Shown here one piece after another: positions 42,085 through 50,269 of a DNA stretch of 64,000 bases. Every line of letters starts with the position of its first letter. Within the stretch, counting starts at the first letter, position 1. The DNA is from Micromonospora sp. C31 (lineage in GTDB: Bacteria > Actinomycetota > Actinomycetes > Mycobacteriales > Micromonosporaceae). Both the position numbers and the translations under genes were made by a program. Where the stretch lies: NCBI RefSeq assembly GCF_018070575.1, contig NZ_JAGPXN010000001.1, forward strand, positions 806,001 through 870,000, written 5' to 3'. Under the pieces are notes generated by a model that was not told where the DNA came from, searched no databases, and worked only from the letters and a program-made list of their open reading frames with translations.

Positions 42085-44385
42085 GTGGCGGAACCCGACC
42101 TGACCCTGACCGCGAGCCTGCGGCCGGCGGCCCTGGACGCCCGGCGTGGCGTCGTCCGGCTGCACCCCGAGGTGCTCACCGCGCTGGCGCTGCGCCCCGG
42201 CGACCCGGTGCGGCTGGCGGGCCGGCGGGTGACCGCCGGCATCGTCGCGGCGGCCGAGCCGACCGCCAGCACGGCGCTGCTCCACGCCGACGACCTGATG
42301 CTGGGCAACCTCGGGATCCGCGACGGCGGCCAGGTGACGGTGCGCAGCCTGCCCGTCACGCCGGCCCGCCGGGTGCTCCTCGCCGGGCCGGCGCAGATCG
42401 CCGCCGTGGTCTCCCCCGAGATGCTCCGGCTGGCCCTGCTCGGCAAGGTCGTGACGACCGGCGACGACGTGTCGCTGCTGCCGCAGGACGTGCTGCCCGA
42501 CGCCTCGGTGCGCAGCCTGGTGGAGGCAGCCCGGCGCAGCCTCTCCAACAGCGTCGGGTACGCGTGGACCAGCACCCTGCTCGCCGTGGTCGCCGCCGAC
42601 CCCGACGCCGGCTCGCTGGTCACCATGGACACCGTGGTCGGCTGGGAGCACGGCCAGACGACCCACGGCTCCGCCGGCACCGGCTGGCACGCGCGGAGCG
42701 TCGACGCGGCCGGCCCGACGACGGGCGGGACCGCCCCCGGCGCGACGCGCGCCACGGGCGTACGCGCCGGCGGCCCGGCCGTGGACGCCACCGGACGGAC
42801 CGTCGGGAGCGACGACGACGCGCCGCCCGCCGTGGACGAGCTGCCCGGGCTGCGGGCGCAGGCCGAGGAGCTCACCGAGCTGCTCGATCTCGGCTTCCAC
42901 CACCGGGAGGTGCTCGGCCGGCTGGGCACCACCGTCTCGCTGGGCGTGCTGATCGCCGGGCCGGCCGGCTCCGGCAAGGCGGCGCTCGTGCGTGCCGTGG
43001 CCGCCCGGGTCGGGGCCCGGGTCAGCCCGCTCTGGGCCCCCGAGGTGGCCGCGCTGACCAACCAGGCAGCCGCCGACCGGCTGCGCGCCGCCGCGGCCGA
43101 GGCGCGCGCCGACGGCCCCGGGGTGCTGCTGGTGACCGACGTGGAGGCGCTCGCCCCGGCCGACGGGCCCGGCCCGGTGGCGACCGTGTTCCGGCAACTG
43201 GTCGCCGAGTCCGTCCGGGCGGGGGTGGCGGTCGTCTGCACCACCGGCCGGCCCGAGGCCGTCGACCCCGCGTTGCGCGCCCCCGACCTGCTCTCCCTGC
43301 GGATCAGCGTCCCGCTGCCGGACGCGGCCCTGCGCCGGGAGCAGTTGACGGTGCTGACCCGGCAGGTGCCGCTCGCCGACGACGTACGGCTCGACGAGGT
43401 CGCCGGGCGTACCCCCGGCTTCGTCGCCGCCGACCTGGCCGCGCTGGTCCGCGAGGCCGGGGTGCGCGCGGCGCTGCGGCAGAAGTCGGCGGAGACGCCG
43501 ACGGTGGCGATGGCCGACTTCACCGCCGCGCTGGAGGTGGTCCGACCCACCACCATGGCGGCCTCCACCCTGGAGCTGGCCTCGGTGACGCTCGACGACG
43601 TGGGCGACCTGACGGAGGTCAAGGAGACGCTGACCGAGTCGGTGCTCTGGCCGCTGACCTACCCGGACACCTTCGCCCGGCTCGGCGTGCAGCCGCCACG
43701 CGGGGTGCTCCTCTACGGCCCGCCGGGCTGCGGCAAGACCTACCTGGTCACGGCTTTGGCCGGCTCGGGGCGGGCGAACGTGCTCTCGGTGAAGGGCGCG
43801 GAGCTGCTGTCGAAGTGGGTGGGCGAGAGCGAGCGCGCGGTCCGCGAGCTGTTCCGCCGGGCCCGGGAGGCCGCGCCCACCCTGATCTTCCTGGACGAGG
43901 TGGACGCACTCGCCCCGGTACGCGGCCAGGCCAGCGACGGCGGCACCACCGACCGGGTGGTGGCCGCGCTGCTGACCGAGCTGGACGGGGTGGAGACGCT
44001 GCGCAACGTGGTGGTGGTCGGCGCGACGAACCGCCCGGACCTGGTGGATCCGGCCCTGCTGCGCCCGGGACGGCTGGAACGGCTGGTCTACGTGCCGCCA
44101 CCGGACGGGCCGGCGCGGGCGGAGATCCTGCGCGCCTCGGCGCGCAACGTGCCGCTGGCACCCGAGGTGGACCTCGCGGAGCTGGGCGGGGAGCTGGACG
44201 GCTTCTCGGCGGCCGACTGCGCCGCGCTGGTACGGGAGGCGGCGCTGGCCGCCATGCGGGAGTCGCTGACCGCGTCCACGGTCACCGCCGCGCACGTGGC
44301 CTCGGCCCGCGCCCGGGTCCGCCCGTCCCTGGATCCGACCCAGGTCGCCTGGCTCGCCGCGTACGCCGAGAAGCGGGCCGGCTGA
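42085..44385 (+). CDS. CDC48/VAT-like double AAA ATPase
   Basis: 766 residues. The N-terminal CDC48-N double-psi-barrel domain shows DARRGVVRLHPEVLTALALRPGDPVRL. The first AAA module is degenerate: Walker A AGPAGSGKAALV is plausible, but Walker B reads LLVTDVEAL and lacks the usual DE pair. The second is canonical: LLYGPPGCGKTYLV, LIFLDEVDAL, sensor [22 protein letters not shown]. Such proteins unfold or remodel protein complexes. TAGGGT ends 6 nt before the GTG. It converges on the gas-vesicle operon. Confidence 0.88.
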   Translation: MAEPDLTLTASLRPAALDARRGVVRLHPEVLTALALRPGDPVRLAGRRVTAGIVAAAEPTASTALLHADDLMLGNLGIRDGGQVTVRSLPVTPARRVLLAGPAQIAAVVSPEMLRLALLGKVVTTGDDVSLLPQDVLPDASVRSLVEAARRSLSNSVGYAWTSTLLAVVAADPDAGSLVTMDTVVGWEHGQTTHGSAGTGWHARSVDAAGPTTGGTAPGATRATGVRAGGPAVDATGRTVGSDDDAPPAVDELPGLRAQAEELTELLDLGFHHREVLGRLGTTVSLGVLIAGPAGSGKAALVRAVAARVGARVSPLWAPEVAALTNQAAADRLRAAAAEARADGPGVLLVTDVEALAPADGPGPVATVFRQLVAESVRAGVAVVCTTGRPEAVDPALRAPDLLSLRISVPLPDAALRREQLTVLTRQVPLADDVRLDEVAGRTPGFVAADLAALVREAGVRAALRQKSAETPTVAMADFTAALEVVRPTTMAASTLELASVTLDDVGDLTEVKETLTESVLWPLTYPDTFARLGVQPPRGVLLYGPPGCGKTYLVTALAGSGRANVLSVKGAELLSKWVGESERAVRELFRRAREAAPTLIFLDEVDALAPVRGQASDGGTTDRVVAALLTELDGVETLRNVVVVGATNRPDLVDPALLRPGRLERLVYVPPPDGPARAEILRASARNVPLAPEVDLAELGGELDGFSAADCAALVREAALAAMRESLTASTVTAAHVASARARVRPSLDPTQVAWLAAYAEKRAG

Positions 44386-44419
44386 CACGGCTGTTCCGGG
44401 GCGGCCCGGCTCGGCGTCG

Positions 44420-44929
44420 TCAGTCGGTCGGCAGGAGGGGGCCGAGGGGCCCGAGGTCCAGGTTCAGGTCCTCGGGGGCGAGGCCGAAGTACTCGCGCAG
44501 CCCCGTCATCTGCTCCTCCAGCGCCATCAGGGTGGTGCCGATCCGCTCGACCTGCTCCTCGGTGAGGTCGCCGAGGTCGACCCGGCGCAGCGCCTGCCGC
44601 TCCATGAGCTGCCGCAGCAGCTCGATCACCGTCAGCACGAGGCTGGCCAGCCCCCGCTCGACGGAGTCCCGGTCGACGGCCAGCCGGCGGTCCAACGGGG
44701 TCACCCGGGGCGGCTGCCACCGGGTGTCACCGAGCGCGGCGGCGAGTTCGGCCGCCTCGTCCCGGCGGGTGTCACCGCCGCCCGCGCGGGCCACGCCGGT
44801 TGTCCCGGCCCCGCCACCCGGGTCGCCCGCAGGCCTGCCCGGGCCGTCCGCGCCCGTTGTCCCGGCCCCGCCACCCGGGTCGTCCGCGTGCCTGCCCGGG
44901 CCGTCCGCGCGGTCGCCGGGGGCGGTCAT
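44420..44929 (-). CDS. gvpK: gas vesicle protein GvpK
   Basis: 169 residues. The C-terminal 110 match GvpK: RLAVDRDSVERGLASLVLTVIELLRQLMERQALRRVDLGDLTEEQVERIG and MTGLREYFGLAPEDLNLDLGPLG. The N-terminal 55 residues are Gly/Asp-rich with two copies of ADDPGGGAGTTG-type repeats. GvpK is needed for proper vesicle assembly. ATGA overlap with gvpS upstream; it is the last gene of the operon. Confidence 0.93.
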   Translation of the reverse strand: MTAPGDRADGPGRHADDPGGGAGTTGADGPGRPAGDPGGGAGTTGVARAGGGDTRRDEAAELAAALGDTRWQPPRVTPLDRRLAVDRDSVERGLASLVLTVIELLRQLMERQALRRVDLGDLTEEQVERIGTTLMALEEQMTGLREYFGLAPEDLNLDLGPLGPLLPTD

Positions 44930-45189
44930 GCCGGCATCTCCGGCGCCCGGTGGACGTCGGCCGGGACGGCGTCGGGTGGCTCCGGCGGGGCGAGCGCGCC
45001 GACGGAGGCGACCAGTGCGCGCAGGGATATCCGGACCAGGTCGACCTCGGCGATGGCGATGGTGATGTCGCCGCTGATCACCACGCCGGTGGCGAGGACC
45101 CGGTCGAGCAGGTCGACCAGGGCCACCGGCCGGTAGGCCAGCGGATCGTCGGCGCTGCTCGGCGCGAGCGAGGTGGTCACCACGCCCAC
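44926..45189 (-). CDS. gvpS: gas vesicle protein GvpS (GvpA/J-like)
   Basis: 87 residues. The core VALVDLLDRVLATGVVISGDITIAIAEVDLVRISLRALVASV is the GvpA-family hairpin in its GvpS/GvpM-like version, a minor shell component. GTG at 45189, 45183 and 45180 are all possible; AGGTGGG (45185-45191) best serves the GTG at 45180. It overlaps gvpK by 4 bp. Confidence 0.88.
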   Translation of the reverse strand: MGVVTTSLAPSSADDPLAYRPVALVDLLDRVLATGVVISGDITIAIAEVDLVRISLRALVASVGALAPPEPPDAVPADVHRAPEMPA

Positions 45190-45199
45190 CTACGGGCGG

Positions 45200-46039
45200 T
45201 CAGCACGCCGGCTCCCGTACGGCCAGCGCCGGCCCGGCGGGCCGTTCCTCGGCGAAGGAGTACGGCGGCCACGGGCCGGTCAGCTCCAGCCGGAGCTCGG
45301 GGTGCCGCCCGGCGAGCGAGTCGACCAGTCGGCGGAATCCGGCGACCGCCCCCTGCCCCACCAGGTACGCCCCGTTGAGCACCATCGCGGTGGACGCGCC
45401 GGAGAGCCGGCGGTCCTGCGGTGGGTGCCGCCGGGCGGCCACCGCGTGCCCGGCCAGTGCCTCGTGCACGGAGAGGGCGGCGTCGGCGGCGATCCGCTGC
45501 CCCTCGTCGCGGGCGGTGAGCTGGGCCCGACGCCGCCGCAGGTACGCCGCCCCGGCGCCGCCCGAACCGGCGGGCTCCGCCGTACGGGGCGTCGCGCCCG
45601 GCACGACGTACCCCTTGACGCCCCACTCGTCGTGGCCGGTGAGCCGGTCCAGGACGGCGGTCAGCTCGACCCGGCGGGCGGTGAGCTGCCCCGCCACCCG
45701 GGTGTCGTCGTGGTGCACGGTGGCCAGCCGGGCGGGCACCACCGCGGCGGCACGGGACAGGGCCGCGACCACCGCGTGGTGCGTCCGGGCCGCCCGCTCC
45801 AGCCAGGCCAGGTCTTCGAGGTTCCGGCGCAGCGCCTCCTCGCCGTACTCGCACAGCGGCGCGGCGCTGACGACGGCGACCAGGCCGGCGGCCCGCACCG
45901 CGCGCACCGCGGCGCCGTCCATCCCTCGGGTCGTGGCGAGCAGGGCCGGATCGACGTCCCGCGTCACGCCGTGCAGCCACACCCCGCAGCCGGGGCGGGC
46001 CGGCCCGGTGGCGGGCAGGACGTCAGCCGTCGAACTCAT
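45200..46039 (-). CDS. gvpL: gas vesicle protein GvpL/GvpF family
   Basis: 279 residues. WLHGVTRDV at the N-terminus, EALRRNLEDLAWLERAARTHHAVVAAL, and AMVLNGAYLVGQGAVAGFRRLVDSLAG near the C-terminus are GvpL/F family features. These proteins bind and chaperone GvpA during vesicle nucleation. Its start overlaps gvpJ by 17 nt. Confidence 0.9.
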   Translation of the reverse strand: MSSTADVLPATGPARPGCGVWLHGVTRDVDPALLATTRGMDGAAVRAVRAAGLVAVVSAAPLCEYGEEALRRNLEDLAWLERAARTHHAVVAALSRAAAVVPARLATVHHDDTRVAGQLTARRVELTAVLDRLTGHDEWGVKGYVVPGATPRTAEPAGSGGAGAAYLRRRRAQLTARDEGQRIAADAALSVHEALAGHAVAARRHPPQDRRLSGASTAMVLNGAYLVGQGAVAGFRRLVDSLAGRHPELRLELTGPWPPYSFAEERPAGPALAVREPAC

Positions 46040-46391
46040 CCCGTTCCTCCCTGCGGGCGGCCCTGCGCGCGACCCGGGGGCGGCGTTCCGCCTCCACCTG
46101 CTCCGGGTCCCGTGGGCCGGGCTCCACCGGCGGCCTCGCCCGGGAGCTGAGCCACGGGTCGTGCTCCCACCAGTCGATGCCGATCTGTCGGGCCGTGTCG
46201 ACCGAGGCGATGACCAGCCGCAGCTTGAGCGTCAACAGCTCGATGTCGAGCAGGCTGACGCGGATGTCGCCGGCGATCACTATGCCCCGGTCGAGCACGC
46301 GTTCCAGGATGTCGCCGAGGTTGGCCGGCTCGTGCCCGGCGGGCAGGACCTGGCCGGAGTTCTGCACCACCGGTGGCGGCTGCGTGGTCAC
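46023..46391 (-). CDS. gvpJ: gas vesicle protein GvpJ (GvpA-like)
   Basis: 122 residues. NLGDILERVLDRGIVIAGDIRVSLLDIELLTLKLRLVIASVDTARQIGIDWWEHDPWLSS matches the GvpJ version of the GvpA fold, including the second family pattern R-[LVI]3-A-S-x2-T. A basic tail follows (RPRVARRAARREERDEF). GvpJ is a minor shell protein, thought to shape the vesicle tip. The GTG follows the gvpO stop by 1 nt. Confidence 0.9.
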   Translation of the reverse strand: MTTQPPPVVQNSGQVLPAGHEPANLGDILERVLDRGIVIAGDIRVSLLDIELLTLKLRLVIASVDTARQIGIDWWEHDPWLSSRARPPVEPGPRDPEQVEAERRPRVARRAARREERDEFDG

Positions 46392-46392
46392 C

Positions 46393-46740
46393 TCAACCCA
46401 CCTCGCCCTTGCCGCGCTGGTAGCGCCGCACCCGCCGGTAGCCGAGCAGGCCGCCCTCCAGGTCCAGTTCCACCTCGTAGAGGCCGAGCAGGTCGGTGGA
46501 GGTCGGGATGCGCCGGTCCTCGACCACCTCCACCCCGATCAGCCAGCCGTCCCGCGACGACTTGAGCGAGGTGGTGCCGACCGGGTCCCGGCCGGTCAAC
46601 TCGACGATCTGCCGCAGCCCCTCGCGCGCCGCCTCGGCGGCCGAGATCGGTTCGAGGTACTCCTCCTCGTCGTCGTACCGGTCGTCGACGGGCTCACTCC
46701 GACGCGCCCGGCCGCCGTCGCCGCGGATCAGATCCACCAT
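46393..46740 (-). CDS. gvpO: gas vesicle protein GvpO
   Basis: 115 residues. EYLEPISAAEAAREGLRQIVELTGRDPVGTTSLKSSRDGWLIGVEVVEDRRIP and LLGLYEVELDLEGGLLGYRRVRRYQRG are characteristic of GvpO. The ATG at 46740 is preferred over a GTG at 46749 because GGAAGG is 8 nt upstream of it. The start lies 47 nt inside gvpG, an unusually long overlap for this operon. In other actinobacterial clusters gvpO precedes gvpA; here it is in the middle. Confidence 0.9.
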   Translation of the reverse strand: MVDLIRGDGGRARRSEPVDDRYDDEEEYLEPISAAEAAREGLRQIVELTGRDPVGTTSLKSSRDGWLIGVEVVEDRRIPTSTDLLGLYEVELDLEGGLLGYRRVRRYQRGKGEVG

Positions 46741-46999
46741 CGCGCTCACCTTCCTCGCCGCCGCGCGGCGCCCGTGCCACTCCGGTCAGCCGCTCCAGCA
46801 CCTGCTGCTGCCCCCGGTCCCGTTCCGCCGCGCTGATCTCGCCCGCGGCCTCCGCCGCGTCCAGCGTCTCAAGCTCGCGCCGGACGTCGACGGGGTCGTG
46901 CTGCCGCGACTCCGCCTCCCGGGCGATCACCTTCACCACCGCGGTCAGCCCCCGCACCGGCGCGTACGGCAGGGTCAGCAGCGTCCACAGGATGTCCAC
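46694..46999 (-). CDS. gvpG: gas vesicle protein GvpG
   Basis: 101 residues. DILWTLLTLPYAPVRGLTAVVKVIAREAE and VRRELETLDAAEAAGEISAAERDRGQQQVLERL match GvpG, a small helical assembly factor that interacts with GvpF/L. GTG start, 3 nt after the gvpF stop. The charged tail overlaps the gvpO start. Confidence 0.9.
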   Translation of the reverse strand: MDILWTLLTLPYAPVRGLTAVVKVIAREAESRQHDPVDVRRELETLDAAEAAGEISAAERDRGQQQVLERLTGVARAPRGGEEGERDGGSDPRRRRPGASE

Positions 47000-47002
47000 C
47001 GG

Positions 47003-47758
47003 TCACCCCGTCAGCTGGTGGGCACTGACGAAGTCGTACGGGGCGAGCGGGCCGAGCAGCCGCGTGCGGATCAGCTCCCGGCGCTGCTCGGCGTACTCCT
47101 CGACCGCCGCGACGAACTCGTCCTCCCGGTCCTGGTCGACCAGGAAGGCGGCGTTCGCCGCGTCCATTTCGTTGCTCGGCGCCCGGGGTGCGCTCGCCAC
47201 GACGAGCGGCCCGAGCGCGTCGACCAGTTGCCGGTTCTCCGCCTCGCGGCGCAGCTCCACCGCCTGGCTGATGATCTCGCCGAGGCGGATCCGCTGCGCT
47301 CGGGTGGCCGCCTCCTCGTGCCCGCGCACCTGCTCCGCCAGCTCGGCGGCGGCCGGGTCGCCCGCCAGCACCGCCCCGATCAGCTTCGCCTCGTCGTAAC
47401 GGCCGTGCACGGTGTACTGGATCCGGCCCTCGAACTCGTCGAGGGCGGCGGCGAACCGGTCGTGGTGCGCGTCCAGCAGGTCGGCGACCGCGTCGGGTCC
47501 GGTGACGACCGTGCCGAAGCGCACCGGCAGCACCGGCGCCACCGCCGCCGTGCCGTCCACCAGTTCCTGGTACGCGCTCAGATCCGCCGGCCGGCCGATC
47601 GGCTCGGTCAGGCTCACCTCGCTGACCAGCGCGGCCAGCTCACCGTGCCGGATCGCCGACACCTCGCCGGGCGGGTCGCCGACCCCGGCGGCGTCCGGGG
47701 TCGGCTCCACATCCGAGGGCACGATGCCGTAGATGAACAGTCCGGTCTCCTGCGCCAT
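47003..47758 (-). CDS. gvpF: gas vesicle protein GvpF
   Basis: 251 residues. GLFIYGIVPSDVE, the conserved VLPVRFGTVVTGPDAVADLLDAHHDRFAAALDEFEGRIQYTVHGRYDEAKLI, and the C-terminal YDFVSAHQLTG are typical. GvpF binds GvpA monomers. GAGGAG sits 8 nt before the ATG; the gvpA stop is 2 nt upstream of it. Confidence 0.94.
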   Translation of the reverse strand: MAQETGLFIYGIVPSDVEPTPDAAGVGDPPGEVSAIRHGELAALVSEVSLTEPIGRPADLSAYQELVDGTAAVAPVLPVRFGTVVTGPDAVADLLDAHHDRFAAALDEFEGRIQYTVHGRYDEAKLIGAVLAGDPAAAELAEQVRGHEEAATRAQRIRLGEIISQAVELRREAENRQLVDALGPLVVASAPRAPSNEMDAANAAFLVDQDREDEFVAAVEEYAEQRRELIRTRLLGPLAPYDFVSAHQLTG

Positions 47759-47760
47759 GC

Positions 47761-48276
47761 TCACCGCTCCTCGTCCCGGCGCCGCCGGGGTCGGTCCCGG
47801 TCCCGGTGTCGGTCCCGGTCCCGGTGTCGGTCCCGGTCCCGGTGTTGGTCCCGGTCCCGGTGTTGGTCCCGGTCCTGGTGTTGGTCCCGGTCCTGGTCGC
47901 CGGGGCCGAGACCGCCGACGACGTCCCGGACCGCGCCACCGAGCGCGCCCACGGTCCCGCCGACCCCGGAGACCGCACCGCCCTCGTCGAGCGCCCCGGC
48001 GACGCCGCCGACCAGGTCGGGCAGGCCCGCCTGGTGCTCCGGGGTGATGTCGAACCGGTCCACCGCCTGCGCGAAGCGCAGGTACGTCTCGATGCTCGCG
48101 ACGGTGATCCTGGCGTTGATCTCCAACAGCTGGATGCCGACCACGTTCACCGACACCTGGGCGTCGATCACCACACCCTTGTCCAGCACGGTCTCCACGA
48201 CGTCGGCCAGGCTCGAGCCGGCTCCCCCGCGGTCGAGGGCGCCACCGGGCGGACCCTGGTTCGTCGAGACCGTCAC
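47761..48276 (-). CDS. gvpA: gas vesicle structural protein GvpA with charged repeat tail
   Basis: 171 residues. The shell-forming core is SLADVVETVLDKGVVIDAQVSVNVVGIQLLEINARITVASIETYLRFAQAVDRFD, followed by GLPDLVGGVAGAL as in Streptomyces GvpA. The last 45 residues are a highly charged repeat (RDRDQHRDRDQHRDRDRH) encoded by 18-bp repeats. GTGA overlap with the SRPBCC gene upstream. The tail, if exposed on the vesicle, would give an unusual surface. Confidence 0.9.
   Translation of the reverse strand: MTVSTNQGPPGGALDRGGAGSSLADVVETVLDKGVVIDAQVSVNVVGIQLLEINARITVASIETYLRFAQAVDRFDITPEHQAGLPDLVGGVAGALDEGGAVSGVGGTVGALGGAVRDVVGGLGPGDQDRDQHQDRDQHRDRDQHRDRDRHRDRDRHRDRDRPRRRRDEER
47786..47900 (-). 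repeat. 18-bp tandem repeat in gvpA 3' end
   Basis: About six copies of GGTCCCGGTCCCGGTGTY (plus-strand reading), encoding the Arg/Asp/His/Gln tail of GvpA. Unit boundaries are approximate. Confidence 0.8.
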
Positions 48277-49454
48277 TCGCGTTCCTCCCGTCGACGGCGG
48301 ACCACGGGTCGGCGGGGCGCCTCCGGGGAACGGCGGGCGCGGGGCTCCTCGCGAGGGCGGGGCTCCTCGCGGCGGCGGGGCTCGTCCCGGGGGCGGGGCT
48401 CCTCCCTCGGCTGCGGGCGGCGGGCCCGCTCCGGGGCACGGCGACGCGGCGGGGGCTGCTCCTCCTCCGGCTCCTCCTCGTACTCGTCGTAGTCGCCCTC
48501 GTCGTACTCGTCCTCGTACTCCTCCTCCGCCGGGCGGCGGCGCTGCGGCGGCCGGCGGTGACCACGTTCCTCGCGCGGCTCCTCCTCGCGCCGTTGCCGT
48601 TCCTCCTGCTCCTCGCGCAGCGCGGTCTCGTGGTCCCGGACCACCTGCGAGTCCTCGATCTCGCCGCGCCAGCCCTGCACCGCGTCCGGGTCGAGGACGG
48701 TCTCGGTCATCACGTGGCGGACGAAGTGCTTCAGCTCCAGCCGGACCCGGCGGCCCTGGGCCCGCCACAGGTTGCCGGTGTGCTCGAAGAGACCCTGCGG
48801 GTGGTACTCCAGCACCACCAGGATCCGGGTCAAATCGGGCGACAACTCGTGGAAGCTGACGGTGCCGTCGACGGAGCCCTTCTCGCCCTTGGACCGCCAG
48901 TGGATCAGCTTGTCCGGGATCTGCCGCACGATGGTGGACTCCCAGGTGCGGTGCGACCAGAAGACCTGTGCCTTCCAGGTCAGCTTCTCGTCCGACTCGG
49001 TGTCGACGTTCTCGACCTTCTTCATGAAGCTCGGGAAGTCGCCGAACTGGGTCCACTGGTCGTACGCGACCCGGACCGGCACGCCGACCTCGATCGCCTC
49101 GACGATATTGGTGACCTTGAGCTTCTTGCCGCCGCCCTTGCCACCCTTGCCGCCCTTGCCGAGAGCCGCCATGACCTTCTCCTTACCGCCGGCGAACCCG
49201 GCCTGGACCATCGCCTTGACCGGTGAGCCGCCCTCGGCGAGCTTCTGCGCCCCGGTGGCGGCGGCGATCAGGCCGGGACCGCCGCCCTGCTTCGCGTATT
49301 CGCTGAGCCGGCCCGTCGCGCCCGTGATCCGCTCGGTCACGGCCTGCACCGCGCGTTCGCCGATGGCGTTGGCCAGGTTCCGCGCCTCGCCGGCGAGTTG
49401 ACCCCGGAGCTTGTTCCCGAGTCCGCCGGGGTTCGTCGTGTCCGCCACGGTCAC
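48273..49454 (-). CDS. gas-vesicle-cluster SRPBCC protein (GvpZ-like)
   Basis: 393 residues. An N-terminal helical segment (GNKLRGQLAGEARNLANAIGERAVQAV), then an SRPBCC/polyketide-cyclase-like domain (VTNIVEAIEVGVPVRVAYDQWTQFGDFPSFMKKVENVD; ELSPDLTRILVVLEYHPQGLFEHTGNLW), then a very charged Glu/Arg/Pro tail with a run of acidic residues. Similar proteins occur in Streptomyces gas-vesicle clusters between gvpG and gvpJ; I match it to GvpZ by memory and position only. It overlaps neighbours by GTGA at both ends. Confidence 0.8.
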   Translation of the reverse strand: MTVADTTNPGGLGNKLRGQLAGEARNLANAIGERAVQAVTERITGATGRLSEYAKQGGGPGLIAAATGAQKLAEGGSPVKAMVQAGFAGGKEKVMAALGKGGKGGKGGGKKLKVTNIVEAIEVGVPVRVAYDQWTQFGDFPSFMKKVENVDTESDEKLTWKAQVFWSHRTWESTIVRQIPDKLIHWRSKGEKGSVDGTVSFHELSPDLTRILVVLEYHPQGLFEHTGNLWRAQGRRVRLELKHFVRHVMTETVLDPDAVQGWRGEIEDSQVVRDHETALREEQEERQRREEEPREERGHRRPPQRRRPAEEEYEDEYDEGDYDEYEEEPEEEQPPPRRRAPERARRPQPREEPRPRDEPRRREEPRPREEPRARRSPEAPRRPVVRRRREERE

Positions 49455-49984
49455 CGCCCCCGCCGCCCGGTGTCGGCGGGGGACCGCCCGGCCACGTCCC
49501 CGCCGTCGCCCTGCCCGCCCTCGGCGTCGGACCGCCCGGCCACGTCCCCGCCGTCGCCCTGCCCGCCCTCGGCGTCGGACCGCCCGGCCGCGTCGCCGCC
49601 GTCGCCCTGCCCGCCCTCGGCGTCCCGGCCCGGCCGGTCGCCGTCGCCCGAACCGCCGTCGGGCGTGCCGGCGCCGCCCTTGCGGCGCAGCGCGTCGGCC
49701 GAGCCGCGCAGCTTGCCGCTGATGGCGTCGATCCCGCTGCCGGCGGCGGCGGTCGCGGCCGCCTTCGACGCGGCGGCGAGGGGGGCGCCGAGGCGACCGA
49801 TGTCACTCAGGTGGGTGGACGACTGGAGCAGGTTGCCGCCTGCCTTCAGCAGTCCGCCGGGCTCCCGGCTGGCCCGGCCGGCCGCGACCGCGGCTGCCAG
49901 GGTGAGGGCGGTACGTAGCTTGCGCCGCCGGCCGAGCAGGTAGCCGAAGCCGACCGCGAGCCCGATTCGTGCTCCGCTCTTCAT
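49451..49984 (-). CDS. gas-vesicle-cluster hypothetical protein (GvpY-like), first gene of operon
   Basis: 177 residues. The N-terminus GARIGLAVGFGYLLGRRRKLRTALTLAAAVAAGRA contains a short hydrophobic segment and a basic patch. A helical middle (LLQSSTHLSDIGRLGAPLAAASKAAATAAAGSG) leads to a Gly/Asp-rich tail of three 16-residue repeats (DAEGGQGDGGDVAGRS). AAGGAG lies 5 nt before the ATG. Its place at the head of the operon, next to the SRPBCC gene, recalls gvpY-gvpZ; function unknown. Confidence 0.7.
   Translation of the reverse strand: MKSGARIGLAVGFGYLLGRRRKLRTALTLAAAVAAGRASREPGGLLKAGGNLLQSSTHLSDIGRLGAPLAAASKAAATAAAGSGIDAISGKLRGSADALRRKGGAGTPDGGSGDGDRPGRDAEGGQGDGGDAAGRSDAEGGQGDGGDVAGRSDAEGGQGDGGDVAGRSPADTGRRGR
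49482..49624 (-). repeat. 48-bp in-frame tandem repeat, three copies
   Basis: Units start at 49482, 49530 and 49578. The first two look identical; the third has a few substitutions. They encode the acidic tail of the first gas-vesicle gene product. Confidence 0.85.
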
Positions 49985-50107
49985 CAGTTCTCCTTCGCTC
50001 CCCGAAGCGCCGGACACCTGACGGCAATGGTCGAGGAAATGGCCGCCGGGGATCAGCACGCACCGGACCGCACATCGGGTGTCCCGTCCGATCGGACCCG
50101 GCCGGCA

Positions 50108-50132
50108 GTACCCGTTGTCCCCTCGGTAAAAC
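50108..50132 (-). promoter_or_regulatory. sigma-B-type promoter of the gas-vesicle operon
   Basis: GTTT (50129-50132), 15-bp spacer, GGGTAC (50108-50113) on the minus strand. This matches the general-stress promoter pattern of actinobacteria (GNNT-N14-16-GGGTAY). The first gene's ATG is about 120 nt downstream. Confidence 0.65.
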
Positions 50133-50254
50133 ACCGCCGCGCTTTCCCGACGCGAGTCGACGGCGCTTCGAGCAAACACCTCGCGGAACGCAAGAAAAGG
50201 ACGATGAGGCACCACGGAGCAGGAAGAACGGCAGAGCGTTCAGAGTTGCGGAAT

Positions 50255-50269
50255 GCCCGTCAAACGGGC
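50255..50269. terminator. short hairpin at the GNAT stop codon
   Basis: GCCCGT-CAA-ACGGGC, a 6-bp stem overlapping the stop of the minus-strand GNAT gene. It could end that transcript before the gas-vesicle promoter. Confidence 0.4.

Noticed and set aside
47786..47900. A CRISPR array, suggested by short regular repeats
   Set aside because: The repeats are contiguous with no spacers, are in frame in gvpA, and no cas genes are present.
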